64,000 bases of DNA from Arthrobacter citreus (GTDB lineage: Bacteria; Actinomycetota; Actinomycetes; Actinomycetales; Micrococcaceae): assembly GCF_009192745.1 (NCBI RefSeq), contig NZ_VTFV01000003.1, positions 62,001 to 126,000 of the forward strand. The letters are read 5' to 3'. The position numbers were made by a program, and so were the translations under genes. A model generated the notes under the pieces. The model was not told the origin of the DNA, did not search any database, and was given only the letters and a program-made list of their open reading frames with translations. Positions 43,053 through 52,573 of the stretch are shown here, piece by piece (the stretch's first letter is position 1; the number at the start of each line of letters is the position of its first letter).

Positions 43053-45965
43053 TTAGCGCGAGCCGGCCAGCTGGAGACCGCCCCAGCCCCAGCCCAGCTT
43101 CTGTGCACCGCCCCAGTAGCCGTTGCCTAGGACGGGATAGTTCAGCAGGTCACCGTTGCCGGCACGGGCCACGAGGCTCCACCTGCCGTCGCCGATCACG
43201 TCGACCCCTACGGATACGGTATCCATACCGTCCCATCCGGTTCCGACCGTCTTGCCTCCGGCGACGAACGCACCGCTGGCAGAGCGCTTGTAGAAGAGCA
43301 TGTCTCCGCTCTTGGCTACGGCGAGCACATCGGTTATGCCGTCTCCGTCCCAGTCGACCACCTGAAGCCGCAGGCCCGTCCAGCCGGTGCCCACAACCGC
43401 GCCGCCGCGCAGCGGCGACGCTCCGTCAGTGTTGGTGTAGCGGCGAAGGCTGCCGTCGGAGCCCATGGCCAGCACGCCGGGGAAACCGCCCACCGACCTG
43501 TCCAGGGAGATGGTCATGTCCTGCCAGCCCGTTCCCACGGTGCGGGGGGCGGAGAAGCCGCCGGTGGGCAGACCGTAGTACACGCTAAGCGTGCCTTCGT
43601 TCCACTGGACCAGGAGATCGGGCAAGCCGTCCCTGTTCCAGTCCGTGGAGTGGAAGGACTGGACATTGTAGAAACCTTCCCCGATCTTCGCCGGCCCGAC
43701 GAGGACGCCGTTCAGGCGGGCCGCGTAACGGTGAAGGTTGCCTCCGGAGAGGGTGATGACGTCCGCCTCGGAGGTAATGGGCGCGCTCGCTCCGCCGGTC
43801 CCCTGGGTGTCGAGCGGCCGGTAGGAGTACCACCCCGATCCAACGGGCCAGGATCCGGTCCAGCCGCCCACGCTGTTCGAGTTGTAGTACGCGAGCTTGC
43901 CGTCCGTGAACGTCGCCATGAGTCCGAGGCTTCCGCTGCCGCTGAAGTCGACTGAGGACCGCAGCGACGTGGCGGATTGCCAGCCTACGCCCACCTGGAC
44001 GGACGGGCCCAGGGTGCCGGAAGCGGTCCTTGCCCTGGATACCAGGGTGCCGTCACCCATGATGGACACCAGCTCGGGAACGCCGTCCTTGTTCAGGTCG
44101 GCGATGGAGAACAGCCTGGGGACGGAGTCTGATGCGATCACTGATCCCGAAGACAGGTAACCGCCGGACGTGTTCCGGTACGACCACGTCCGGCCGCGCG
44201 GGTCTACTGCCACGACGCCCGGGAGCGTATCTCCTGCTGACCAGCGGCCAACGGAGATCCGCATCTGGGACCATCCCTGTCCGACGGTCACCGGACCGCT
44301 GAACCCCCCTGCCCGGTACCCGTAATAGACCTGAAGGAGCCCGCCGGAAGTCTGGGAAACAAGATCGATGATCCCGTCCCCGTTCCAGTCCGCTGCATGC
44401 GCCGAAACAGCACCGGTCCAGCCGGTGCCAATTCGCTTTCCTGCTGAGAAACCACCCCTTGAATCCGCCGGATACAGAATCAGGTCCCCGGCAGGATCAA
44501 TGGCAACCAGGTCCGCCGTTGACGGAATGGACGGCTCGGTGCCGATGGTTACTGATGCAGCGTCACCGCTGATCCAGTTGACCTTAACCACTGTGCCGGT
44601 GTGCGTCGTGAACGTCTGCCCTGCCTGCCAGGCACTGTTGGGGTTGGTATAGCCGGCAAAGGGGCGGGTGCTGGGGCCGATCACCACGGAATTGAGCGCC
44701 CACGTGTTCGCCAGGTCTGCCTTGACTATTTTGACGCCCCTGTTGCCTCCAACGGCGGTGACTACATCGTTCGCGACCGGAAGCCGCAGTTCGAGGTAGT
44801 AGGTTTCCCCCGAAGAGTCGGTGAACTTCAATGCCCGGTGTGCGGACGTGCCGGCCCAGGGCCTAAGGGTGAACGTTGACAGCCCGCTGGGCCGCCCAGC
44901 GTCGTAGACCTCATCGCCGCGGCCGAAGGCGCCCCGATCCCAGAAAAGGGAGTTGATGACCGGCATGGCGTATTGGGCGTAACCCATCAGGTCGGCTGTG
45001 TCACCGTACTCCCGGCTGGTGCACGCGCCGTCGTTCCACCTGTCTGCGACAGATGAACCGACGTCGGTGCGCCCGTTGGTGCACTGGAGGCTGTTCGCGT
45101 GCAGCAGGCCCAGCAGGTGGCCGAACTCGTGGGTCACCACGTTGTTGGTAAAGGAGGAGGGCGCGGGCATCAGGATCCTGCCGGCGGTGCCTCCAACGGT
45201 CCACCCGCCGCCGAGGATGCCGCCGTAGCCTCCCGAACGAAGGTCCGGAGTCGGCACGAAGACTACGAGCGCGGTGTAGGGGCTGTCCCTCCACTGGATT
45301 TCCCTGGCGATAGTGTTCATCATCGTCGCGTAGTCGTCGGTGCTTCGTGCGGCGCTGTAGTGGTCCAGCGTTCCGTAGACGGACATCGACAGGCGGTTGT
45401 TGGACATGGCCTTCCAGTACGCACTGGAATTGGCAATGGACTGCCTCGCCGAATCCATGTTGACCAAGCTGCGGTTGCCCTCGACCGATGCCCTTACCAG
45501 GGTGACCTTGATGTCTCCCGCCCGCGCGGCAGCCGGTGCCATACTGGCTGCGCCCCCCATGGCAAAGGCAGCCGGGACCTCTTCGTGCCCGGTATCTACC
45601 GCGGACCTGACGCTGCCATCGGGTTCGGTGATGAGCGGTGTGTCCGGGCCGGGAACAATATGGCCCTTGCCAACCGGTACGTAGCCGCTGTCTTCGGGAG
45701 CCAGCTCTTCCGAAGGGGAATGCGTGTCCTCGGGCTCCTCCGTTTGAGCGGCAGGTGTCTCGGGAAGCGTGCCCGCTGTGCCGCCGAGCTGGGCCTCAGC
45801 GGCGGACTCTGCTGGGGCAGCGGGGGATTCCGCCTCTTGGCCTGCGCCGGGGGCCTGCTGCGGGGAAACGGCCGGGTCCGTACTCACTGCGCCTGCAGGC
45901 GCAAGGCCGCCAAAGACCAGGGCCGCCGTCAGCGTTGCCAGAAGGGCGAGTTTTCCGGTTTTCAA
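43053..45965 (-). CDS. Secreted zinc metalloprotease with FG-GAP-like repeats
   Basis: A 970-residue exported protein. From TTG 45965 (AAGGAT upstream) it has a signal peptide (LALLATLTAALVFGGLAPAGA), an acidic Ala/Pro/Glu-rich region (about 25-140), a metzincin-type protease domain with HEFGHLLGLLH (about 279-289), then a long C-terminal part made of at least seven FG-GAP/VCBS-like repeats. Each has a D-x-N-x-D-G calcium loop (ADWNGDGIID, ADLNKDGVPE, TDWNRDGLPD, VDWDGDGITD) and a [VI]GxGW strand (VGTGWQDM, VGTGWTGL, VGTGWDGM and others). The repeats should form a beta propeller that binds sugars or proteins outside the cell. No sorting signal is present. Its substrate is unknown. Confidence 0.88.
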   Translation of the reverse strand: MKTGKLALLATLTAALVFGGLAPAGAVSTDPAVSPQQAPGAGQEAESPAAPAESAAEAQLGGTAGTLPETPAAQTEEPEDTHSPSEELAPEDSGYVPVGKGHIVPGPDTPLITEPDGSVRSAVDTGHEEVPAAFAMGGAASMAPAAARAGDIKVTLVRASVEGNRSLVNMDSARQSIANSSAYWKAMSNNRLSMSVYGTLDHYSAARSTDDYATMMNTIAREIQWRDSPYTALVVFVPTPDLRSGGYGGILGGGWTVGGTAGRILMPAPSSFTNNVVTHEFGHLLGLLHANSLQCTNGRTDVGSSVADRWNDGACTSREYGDTADLMGYAQYAMPVINSLFWDRGAFGRGDEVYDAGRPSGLSTFTLRPWAGTSAHRALKFTDSSGETYYLELRLPVANDVVTAVGGNRGVKIVKADLANTWALNSVVIGPSTRPFAGYTNPNSAWQAGQTFTTHTGTVVKVNWISGDAASVTIGTEPSIPSTADLVAIDPAGDLILYPADSRGGFSAGKRIGTGWTGAVSAHAADWNGDGIIDLVSQTSGGLLQVYYGYRAGGFSGPVTVGQGWSQMRISVGRWSAGDTLPGVVAVDPRGRTWSYRNTSGGYLSSGSVIASDSVPRLFSIADLNKDGVPELVSIMGDGTLVSRARTASGTLGPSVQVGVGWQSATSLRSSVDFSGSGSLGLMATFTDGKLAYYNSNSVGGWTGSWPVGSGWYSYRPLDTQGTGGASAPITSEADVITLSGGNLHRYAARLNGVLVGPAKIGEGFYNVQSFHSTDWNRDGLPDLLVQWNEGTLSVYYGLPTGGFSAPRTVGTGWQDMTISLDRSVGGFPGVLAMGSDGSLRRYTNTDGASPLRGGAVVGTGWTGLRLQVVDWDGDGITDVLAVAKSGDMLFYKRSASGAFVAGGKTVGTGWDGMDTVSVGVDVIGDGRWSLVARAGNGDLLNYPVLGNGYWGGAQKLGWGWGGLQLAGSR

Positions 45966-46194
45966 TGGTGAATCCTTGCATAGCTCTAAAACGGCGCGGG
46001 GCAGTGGCGTGGTTCCGCCGGGAACCCTCCAATGCCGGACCTGCCGACGGACGAGACCCGTTCCCAGCGAAACCACTTGCAGTCCCTGCTATCGGCAGAC
46101 TTGCGCTTAGCGTTACACGTTTGGGGGCTGAAGCACCAAAAAAGTTAAGCTGTTGCTTGGCAGTTGAACCACCCCATACCAATGAATGGAAATC

Positions 46195-46671
46195 ATGCGC
46201 GTCCACATCGCCACCGACCACGCCGGACTTGAACTCAGCGCCCACCTGCAGGAACACCTCGCCGCCAACGGCTACGAGGTCGTGGATCACGGGCCCAAGG
46301 AGTACGACGCCGAGGATGACTACCCCGGGTTCTGCATCGACGCAGCCAAGGCGGTGGCCGCTGACCAGCAGGCCGGAACCGACGCACTGGGCATCGTCCT
46401 GGGAGGCTCCGGCAACGGCGAGCAGATCGCGGCCAACAAGGTCCGCGGCATCCGCGCTGCCCTGGCCTGGAATCTGGACACCGCCCGGCTGGCACGCCAG
46501 CACAACGACGCCAACGTCGTCGCAGTCGGCGGACGGCAGCATTCCCTCGAGGAGGCAACGGAAATCATCGACGCGTTCCTCTCCGAGCCGTTCAGCGGTG
46601 CCGAGCGGCACGTGCGCCGGATTGCGCAGATCGCAGAATATGAGGCCAGCGGCTCCATCGCGGCCCGCTAA
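46195..46671 (+). CDS. rpiB: Ribose-5-phosphate isomerase B
   Basis: RpiB converts ribose 5-phosphate and ribulose 5-phosphate in the pentose pathway. The 158-residue protein starts MRVHIATDHAG, the phosphate/sugar site. As in Mycobacterium the catalytic Cys of E. coli RpiB is absent; the loop reads GGSGNGEQIAANK, where Glu serves as the base. ATG 46195 is chosen to give the family N-terminus; ATG 46186 is in frame. The stop TAA overlaps the next start (TAATG), coupling it to the DNA glycosylase gene. Confidence 0.94.
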   Translation: MRVHIATDHAGLELSAHLQEHLAANGYEVVDHGPKEYDAEDDYPGFCIDAAKAVAADQQAGTDALGIVLGGSGNGEQIAANKVRGIRAALAWNLDTARLARQHNDANVVAVGGRQHSLEEATEIIDAFLSEPFSGAERHVRRIAQIAEYEASGSIAAR

Positions 46672-47558
46672 TGCCTGAAGGGCATTCAATCCATCGCCTT
46701 GCCCGGCAGTTCACGTCCGTGTTCGCCGGGCAGGCGCTGGCCGTCTCCAGTCCCCAGGGCCGGTTCGCCGCCGGTGCCGCGCAGCTGGACGGCCACGTCC
46801 TGACGGGGGCGCAGGCACACGGGAAGCAGCTCTTCCTGGAGTTCGATAACGAACTGTTCCTGCGGATCCACCTGGGCCTGTACGGAGCATTCGATTTTGG
46901 CGGTGACGATTCGTTCCGCGGCGCCTCCAGCATCGGCGCGCCGCGCCGGGTGGGGGAGCAGGAGGCTCCCGACGACGGCGGCGGAACCTACACCGGTCCG
47001 CCGCCGCCCAAAGGTGCTGTCCGCGTCCGGCTGGTGTCAGCGCACGGCTGGGCGGACCTGCGGGGACCAACGGCCTGCGAAGTCATCACGGACGCAGAGC
47101 GGCGGCTGGTACTGGAACGCCTGGGTCCGGATCCGCTCCGGCAGGACCAGGACGGCGCGGAGGACTTCGCCCGCCGGCTGGGCAAGCGCGGGTCTCCCGT
47201 GGCGGCACTGCTGATGAACCAGGAAGTGCTGGCGGGTGTAGGGAACGTCTACCGGGCGGAGGTGCTCTTCCGGCAGCGGATCTCACCCTGGCAGGCCGGC
47301 AGCCGGCTGCGGCCGGAACAGGCACGTGAACTGTGGAACGACGTCGTGGCCGTCATGTTCGACGGCGTCGTCCAGGGCCGCATTGTGACGACGCTTGCGG
47401 AGCATCGGAGCGGCCAAACCGAACCGGTGCCGGTCTCGGACGCCCACTATGTGTACAAGCGCCAGGGCCTGCCCTGCCGCATCTGCGGCACGGAAATCGC
47501 CTTGACGGAGATGGCAGCCCGGAAACTCTACTGGTGCCCGTCCTGCCAGGCCGACTAG
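46671..47558 (+). CDS. Fpg/Nei-family DNA glycosylase with zinc finger
   Basis: A 295-residue base-excision glycosylase. The N-terminal MPEGHSIHRLA carries the Schiff-base Pro and catalytic Glu after Met removal; the helix-two-turn-helix is in LLMNQEVLAGVGNVYRAEVLF; and the C-terminal finger is C-x2-C-x16-C-x2-C (CRICGTEIA...YWCPSC). MPEGH at the start and length match the actinobacterial Nei1 group that removes oxidised pyrimidines; Fpg is less likely. A Gly-rich insertion of about 35 residues (around 85-110) is unusual. Overlaps the rpiB stop by one base. Confidence 0.93.
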   Translation: MPEGHSIHRLARQFTSVFAGQALAVSSPQGRFAAGAAQLDGHVLTGAQAHGKQLFLEFDNELFLRIHLGLYGAFDFGGDDSFRGASSIGAPRRVGEQEAPDDGGGTYTGPPPPKGAVRVRLVSAHGWADLRGPTACEVITDAERRLVLERLGPDPLRQDQDGAEDFARRLGKRGSPVAALLMNQEVLAGVGNVYRAEVLFRQRISPWQAGSRLRPEQARELWNDVVAVMFDGVVQGRIVTTLAEHRSGQTEPVPVSDAHYVYKRQGLPCRICGTEIALTEMAARKLYWCPSCQAD

Positions 47559-47578
47559 CCGGCACACACATACGGCAC

Positions 47579-47641
47579 GAAAAAGGCCCCGGTCCACCTG
47601 TCGAAACCGTTGGTTTCGCGTGGTGGGCCGGGGCCTTTTTC
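47579..47641. terminator. Large bidirectional terminator after the glycosylase gene
   Basis: AAAAAGGCCCCGG pairs with CCGGGGCCTTTTT; an inner CGAAACC/GGTTTCG stem caps it. It ends both the plus-strand glycosylase gene and the minus-strand tRNA-Gly. Confidence 0.9.
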
Positions 47642-47656
47642 GAAATATTTCCGTGG

Positions 47657-47727
47657 AGGGGATGACGGGAATCGAACCCGCGTAATCAGTTTGGAAGACT
47701 GAGGCTCTACCATTGAGCTACATCCCC
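47657..47727 (-). tRNA. tRNA-Gly (anticodon TCC)
   Basis: Minus-strand cloverleaf with acceptor GGGGATG/CATCCCC, anticodon stem-loop CAGTCTTCCAAACTG with TCC, and T-loop GGTTCGATTCC. Length 71; CCA not encoded. Confidence 0.95.
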
Positions 47728-47877
47728 GGCGCCGTAAGGCAGGATTTACCTTAGCACGGTAATTCGGCGGATGAACAATCGGCGGCTTCCCTTCCGTTTG
47801 CAGGAACCCGGCAGGGTCTCGGCGCCTCGGAATTGTGCATGTGGAAGTCAATGCCGGTAGGCTGTCAGGTGCACTGA

Positions 47878-47951
47878 CGGGGTGTAGCTCAGCTTGGAAG
47901 AGCGCCTGCTTTGGGAGCAGGAAGTCGCAGGTTCAAATCCTGTCACCCCGA
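47878..47951 (+). tRNA. tRNA-Pro (anticodon TGG)
   Basis: Acceptor CGGGGTG/CACCCCG, anticodon stem-loop CTGCTTTGGGAGCAG with TGG, T-loop GGTTCAAATCC. CCA not encoded. No terminator separates it from tig, 55 bases downstream, so the two may be co-transcribed. Confidence 0.95.
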
Positions 47952-48006
47952 CTCTGTATAAACGACGGTGCAGACCAACCCCAGAACCCTCAGGAGAACT
48001 AACGCT

Positions 48007-49353
48007 GTGAAGAGCGCTGTAGAAAACCTCACACCCACGCGGGTAAAGCTCAACGTAGAAGTTCCGCTTGAGGAATTGAAGCCGAGCATCGACGAGGCCT
48101 ACAAGACCATCGCCACCCAGGTGCAGGTCCCGGGCTTCCGCAAGGGCAAGGTCCCCAACAAGCTCATCGATCAGCGCGTTGGCCGCGGCTACGTCCTCGA
48201 AACCGCCATCAATGATGGCCTGAACGGTTTTTACCAGGCTGCGGTCCAGGAAACGGGAATCCGTCCGCTGAGCCGTCCCGAGGTTGAAATCAGCGAAGTT
48301 CCGGACCCGACCTCCGACGAAGGCCAGCTGGTCTTCAACGTTGAGCTGGACATCCGCCCCGAAATCGAGCTCCCGGATTACGCCGGCATCGAGGTCACCG
48401 TTGAGCCCGCCGAAGCCGGCGACACGGACATCGAGAAGGCCCTCGACGAGCTGCGCGGCCGCTTCGGCACCCTGAAGAGCGTTGACCGTCCCGCAGCCGA
48501 GAACGACTTCCTCACCATGGACCTGGTTGCCAAGGTTGACGGCGAAGAGGTCGACTCCGCCTCGGACCTGTCCTACCAGGTAGGCGCCGGAACCATGCTC
48601 GAAGGAATGGACGAAGCCGTTACCGGCCTGTCCACCGACGAGTCCGCCACCTTCACCACGAAGCTGGCCGGCGGTGAGCACGCAGGTGCCGACGCCGAGG
48701 TCACCGTCACCGTCAAGGCCGTCAAGGAGCGCGAGCTCCCCGAAGCCAACGACGACTTCGCCCAGCTGGCCAGCGAATTCGACACCATCGCTGAACTGCG
48801 TGAAGACCTGGCTAAGCGCGCTGCTGAAGCAAAGGTCATGGAGCAGGGCGTAGAAGCCCGCGACAAGGTCCTTGAGAAGCTCCTCGAAATGATCGAGGTT
48901 CCGGTTCCGGAGTCCGTCATCGAAGAGCAGCTCGAGCAGCACTTCAACTCCGACTCGGCACACGCAGCCGGTGAGGACCACGACACCGAAGAGCACCGCG
49001 CGGAAATCCGTGAGAACACCGAGCAGGCGTTCAAGAACGAGATCATCCTCGACGCTGTCGCTGACAAGGAAGAAGTCGGCGTCAACCAGAACGAGCTCAT
49101 CGACTACATCGTTTCCATGGCCGGCCAGTACGGCATGGACCCGAACCAGTTCGCCCAGCTGATCGACCAGGGTGGCCAGGTTCCGATGATGGTTGGCGAA
49201 GTCCGCCGCCGCAAGGCCCTTGCCAAGGTGCTGGAACTGGCGAAGGTCACCGACACTACCGGCGCTGAGGTTGACCTCACCGCATTCGTGCGCCCCGAAG
49301 GCGAAGAAGCAGCAGCTGAAACCGCCGAAGAGGCAAGCGAAGACAAGGCTTAG
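48007..49353 (+). CDS. tig: Trigger factor
   Basis: A ribosome-bound chaperone and prolyl isomerase of 448 residues. The N-terminal ribosome-binding domain has GFRKGKVP (residues about 45-52), the exact docking loop; a PPIase domain follows (about 150-240), then the long helical arms. The C-terminal 25 residues are Glu/Ala-rich ([14 protein letters not shown]). The start is GTG 48007 with AGGAGA nine bases upstream, which gives the standard N-terminus; a longer frame reaches to 47968. The next genes are clpP1-clpP2 and clpX, the classical chaperone-protease neighbourhood. Confidence 0.97.
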   Translation: MKSAVENLTPTRVKLNVEVPLEELKPSIDEAYKTIATQVQVPGFRKGKVPNKLIDQRVGRGYVLETAINDGLNGFYQAAVQETGIRPLSRPEVEISEVPDPTSDEGQLVFNVELDIRPEIELPDYAGIEVTVEPAEAGDTDIEKALDELRGRFGTLKSVDRPAAENDFLTMDLVAKVDGEEVDSASDLSYQVGAGTMLEGMDEAVTGLSTDESATFTTKLAGGEHAGADAEVTVTVKAVKERELPEANDDFAQLASEFDTIAELREDLAKRAAEAKVMEQGVEARDKVLEKLLEMIEVPVPESVIEEQLEQHFNSDSAHAAGEDHDTEEHRAEIRENTEQAFKNEIILDAVADKEEVGVNQNELIDYIVSMAGQYGMDPNQFAQLIDQGGQVPMMVGEVRRRKALAKVLELAKVTDTTGAEVDLTAFVRPEGEEAAAETAEEASEDKA

Positions 49354-49388
49354 TCCTTAGCTGCCAGGGATGGGTCCCGGGCAGCAGC

Positions 49389-49426
49389 CGGGTGAAGCAC
49401 CGCAGCATGCTGCGGTGCTTCACCCG
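49389..49426. repeat. Perfect 38-bp palindrome after tig
   Basis: Two 19-base arms starting CGGGTGAAGC... are exact reverse complements and meet without a spacer at 49407/49408. There is no T-run on either side, so it is not an ordinary terminator. It lies 36 bases after the tig stop and about 200 before clpP1. Confidence 0.9.
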
Positions 49427-49628
49427 TTAAGGCGCCGGTCGGCAGCGCATTCAGCGCGCTGGACTCCGCGCCCGGGCAACGTGCGCCGTCAGCGAACAGC
49501 GCGCGTAACGGGAGCAAAAGACTGGCGGGAACGGTTAGTGTCCAAGAAGAGATAAACGGCGGGAGCTGGGGCGGTGCATCAAAGGCACCCAACCAGACCC
49601 TCTCCGCCAGAGCGAGAGGTCACTCAGT

Positions 49629-50270
49629 ATGGCAAATGCACCCAGCACACCCACTATGGCTACTGTGGACCCGGCCAGCCGGGATGACTACATCTACAAC
49701 CGGCTGCTGAAGGAACGGATCATCTGGCTCGGCTCGGAAGTCCGGGACGATAACGCCAATGCAATCTGCTCCCAGCTCCTCCTCCTCTCCGCTGAGGACC
49801 CGGAGAAGGACATCTTCCTTTACATCAACTCTCCCGGCGGATCCGTGACAGCCGGCATGGCGATCTACGACACCATGCAGTTCATCCCGAACGACGTTGT
49901 CACCGTTGCCACGGGCCTGGCCGCCTCCATGGGCCAGTTCCTGCTGTCCTCCGGTACCAAGGGCAAGCGCTATGCCACCCCCCACGCCCGCATCCTGATG
50001 CACCAGCCTTCCGGCGGCATCGGCGGCACCGCGTCGGACATCCGGATCCAGGCCGAACTGATCCTGCACATGAAGCAGGTCATGGCCGAGCTCACCGCCG
50101 AGCAGACCGGACAAACTGTTGAGCAGATCCTGAAGGACAATGACCGCGACAAGTGGTTCACCGCAGAAGAAGGCCTGGCCTACGGCTTCTTCGACAAGAT
50201 CTCCGCTCACGCCGGCGGCGTCACCGGCGGCGGCGGAACCAACCAGGAGCAGGACGGCGAGCAGGAATAG
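49629..50270 (+). CDS. clpP1: ATP-dependent Clp protease proteolytic subunit 1
   Basis: A serine protease subunit of 213 residues. Catalytic Ser is in [14 protein letters not shown], His in [11 protein letters not shown], and Asp in [10 protein letters not shown]. An Asn/Gly/Gln tail ([15 protein letters not shown]) follows the handle domain. In actinobacteria ClpP1 and ClpP2 form mixed 14-mers and are activated together. ATG 49629 has AGAGG nine bases upstream. The next gene, clpP2, starts 44 bases after its stop. Confidence 0.95.
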   Translation: MANAPSTPTMATVDPASRDDYIYNRLLKERIIWLGSEVRDDNANAICSQLLLLSAEDPEKDIFLYINSPGGSVTAGMAIYDTMQFIPNDVVTVATGLAASMGQFLLSSGTKGKRYATPHARILMHQPSGGIGGTASDIRIQAELILHMKQVMAELTAEQTGQTVEQILKDNDRDKWFTAEEGLAYGFFDKISAHAGGVTGGGGTNQEQDGEQE

Positions 50271-50314
50271 CCCAGCCGACCGGCCAGCGCACCACAGACT
50301 TCAGGAGTAAAGCA

Positions 50315-50986
50315 ATGAACCACAATTTCGGAACCCCGGGCAGCACGGCACCCCAGATGCCGTCCAGCCGCTACGTACTGCCGCAGTTCGAAGAGCGCAC
50401 GCCCTACGGCTTCAAGCGCCAGGACCCGTACACCAAGCTCTTCGAGGACCGCATCATCTTCCTCGGCGTGCAGGTCGACGACGCGTCCGCGGATGACATC
50501 ATGGCCCAGCTGCTGGTCCTTGAGTCCACCGATCCGGACCGTGACATCACCCTGTACATCAACTCTCCCGGCGGTTCGTTCACGGCCATGACGGCCATCT
50601 ACGACACCATGCAGTACATCCGTCCCGAGATCCAGACTGTATGCCTGGGCCAGGCCGCAAGTGCTGCTGCTGTCCTGCTGGCTGCCGGTACTCCCGGCAA
50701 GCGGCTGGCCCTGCCGAACGCCCGCGTGCTGATCCACCAGCCCGCACTCGGCGGCGGAGAGCGCGGACAGGCCTCCGACCTCGAAATCCAGGCCGCTGAA
50801 GTCATGCGTATGCGTACGTGGCTTGAGGACACCCTGGCCCTTCACTCGAACAAGACGTCCGAGGAAGTCAACCGGGACATCGAGCGCGACAAGATCCTCA
50901 CGGCTGCTTCCGCCCTTGAATATGGACTGATTGACCAGGTTCTTGACTCCCGCAAGATCAAGACGCCGGCCATCAACAAGAGCTAG
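50315..50986 (+). CDS. clpP2: ATP-dependent Clp protease proteolytic subunit 2
   Basis: A 223-residue ClpP paralogue. Catalytic Ser in [14 protein letters not shown], His in [17 protein letters not shown] and Asp in [11 protein letters not shown]. The N-terminal 30 residues ([20 protein letters not shown]) are longer than in ClpP1 and form the axial pore. AGGAG lies seven bases before ATG 50315. Co-transcribed with clpP1; a strong hairpin follows. Needed with ClpX or ClpC to degrade tagged proteins. Confidence 0.95.
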   Translation: MNHNFGTPGSTAPQMPSSRYVLPQFEERTPYGFKRQDPYTKLFEDRIIFLGVQVDDASADDIMAQLLVLESTDPDRDITLYINSPGGSFTAMTAIYDTMQYIRPEIQTVCLGQAASAAAVLLAAGTPGKRLALPNARVLIHQPALGGGERGQASDLEIQAAEVMRMRTWLEDTLALHSNKTSEEVNRDIERDKILTAASALEYGLIDQVLDSRKIKTPAINKS

Positions 50987-50997
50987 CAGCATCATCC

Positions 50998-51033
50998 CAG
51001 CCGTCCCCGCCCAGCCATGGACGGGGACGGCTG
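50998..51033 (+). terminator. Hairpin after clpP2
   Basis: CAGCCGTCCCCG and CGGGGACGGCTG form a perfect 12-bp stem around a 12-base loop. A short T-containing tail follows; probably the clpP1-clpP2 terminator. Confidence 0.7.
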
Positions 51034-51217
51034 CGCTTCTCCGGACGGCCGGGTGCCGCGGGCAGGTAAAAAGCCGCACCACGGGCCCGTCATTGCTGAT
51101 TACCGCATCCAAGTGTCCTAGAGTGGAACATGGTTGACTGGCATGGTTTTCCTTCCGGCACGTTTTTTCTTCGGCACGGCGCCCGCCTGACGAGGACCAT
51201 CTAAAGGGGACTGAATT

Positions 51218-52510
51218 ATGGCTCGCATTGGTGAGAGCACAGATCTGCTTAAGTGCTCTTTCTGCGGAAAGAGCCAGAAGCAGGTGCGCAAGCTGATCGC
51301 CGGTCCCGGCGTCTACATCTGCGACGAGTGCATTGAACTCTGCAACGAGATCATTGAAGAAGAGCTTTCGGAGACCACCGAGGGCGACTCCTTCGTCCTG
51401 CCAAAGCCGCGGGAGATCTTCGACTCGCTGCAGGAATACGTCATTGGACAGGAACCGGCGAAGCGTTCCCTCGCCGTCGCCGTCTACAACCACTACAAGC
51501 GCATCCAGTCCGGCCACGCCACCCGTTCAACGACCAACCTCAGCGATGCGGTCGGCACCGAAGACGTCGAGATTGGCAAGTCCAACATCCTGTTGATTGG
51601 GCCCACCGGCTGCGGCAAGACCTACCTTGCGCAGACCCTTGCCCGCCGGCTGAACGTACCGTTCGCCGTGGCTGACGCCACTGCCCTGACCGAGGCCGGC
51701 TATGTGGGCGAGGACGTGGAGAACATCCTCCTCAAGCTCATCCAGGCTGCCGACTACGACGTCAAGAAGGCCGAACAGGGCATCATCTACATTGACGAGA
51801 TCGACAAGATCTCGCGCAAGAGCGAAAACCCCTCGATCACCCGGGACGTTTCGGGGGAGGGGGTCCAGCAGGCACTGCTGAAGATTCTCGAAGGCACCGT
51901 TGCCTCCGTTCCGCCGCAGGGCGGGCGGAAGCACCCGCACCAGGAATTCATCCAGATCGACACCACCAACGTCCTGTTCATCGTGGCGGGCGCCTTCGCC
52001 GGTCTCGAGGAGATCATTGGGTCACGCTCCGGCCGCAAGGGTATCGGTTTCGGTGCTCCGCTGAACGAGACCAGCAAGGACACGGACTCCTACGCGGACG
52101 TTATGCCCGAGGACCTGTTGAAGTTCGGCCTCATCCCCGAGTTCATCGGCCGCCTCCCGGTCATCACCACGGTCTCCAACCTTGACCGCAAGGCCCTGAT
52201 CCAGATCCTTACCGAGCCAAAGAACGCGCTGGTCAAGCAGTTCCAGAAGATGTTCCAGCTCGACGGCGTTGAGTTGGTCTTCGAACCGGAGGCCCTGGAC
52301 GCCATTGCCGACCAGGCCCTGGGCCGCGGCACGGGAGCACGCGGCCTGCGCGCCATCCTGGAGGAAGTTCTGCTGCCGGTGATGTTCGACCTTCCCAGCC
52401 GCGAGGACGTCGCCCGCGTGGTGATCACCCGGGAGGCTGTCACCGAAAAGGCCGAACCGACGCTCATTTCCCACGACGTCATCGCGAAGCGGCGGAATAA
52501 GTCAGCCTGA
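51218..52510 (+). CDS. clpX: ATP-dependent Clp protease ATP-binding subunit ClpX
   Basis: A 430-residue AAA+ unfoldase. The zinc-binding domain is C-S-F-C...C-D-E-C ([11 protein letters not shown] and [12 protein letters not shown]), Walker A is [12 protein letters not shown], Walker B is [10 protein letters not shown], the pore loop is in [13 protein letters not shown], and the IGF loop for ClpP docking is GIGFGAPL (about 275). ATG 51218 follows an AAGGGG site. Lies 231 bases after clpP2 with its own promoter. A small hairpin (52511-52526) follows. Confidence 0.97.
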   Translation: MARIGESTDLLKCSFCGKSQKQVRKLIAGPGVYICDECIELCNEIIEEELSETTEGDSFVLPKPREIFDSLQEYVIGQEPAKRSLAVAVYNHYKRIQSGHATRSTTNLSDAVGTEDVEIGKSNILLIGPTGCGKTYLAQTLARRLNVPFAVADATALTEAGYVGEDVENILLKLIQAADYDVKKAEQGIIYIDEIDKISRKSENPSITRDVSGEGVQQALLKILEGTVASVPPQGGRKHPHQEFIQIDTTNVLFIVAGAFAGLEEIIGSRSGRKGIGFGAPLNETSKDTDSYADVMPEDLLKFGLIPEFIGRLPVITTVSNLDRKALIQILTEPKNALVKQFQKMFQLDGVELVFEPEALDAIADQALGRGTGARGLRAILEEVLLPVMFDLPSREDVARVVITREAVTEKAEPTLISHDVIAKRRNKSA

Positions 52511-52573
52511 TTGCGCGCTGGCGCAAGTGGGACATGATTCCGTCCGCACGAATTCTTAACGAGGAGTAAGCCT

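Noticed and set aside
43053-45965. LPET near the N-terminus of the metalloprotease as a sortase signal
   Set aside because: It lies in the N-terminal stalk, not before a C-terminal hydrophobic helix and basic tail, so it cannot serve as a sorting signal.
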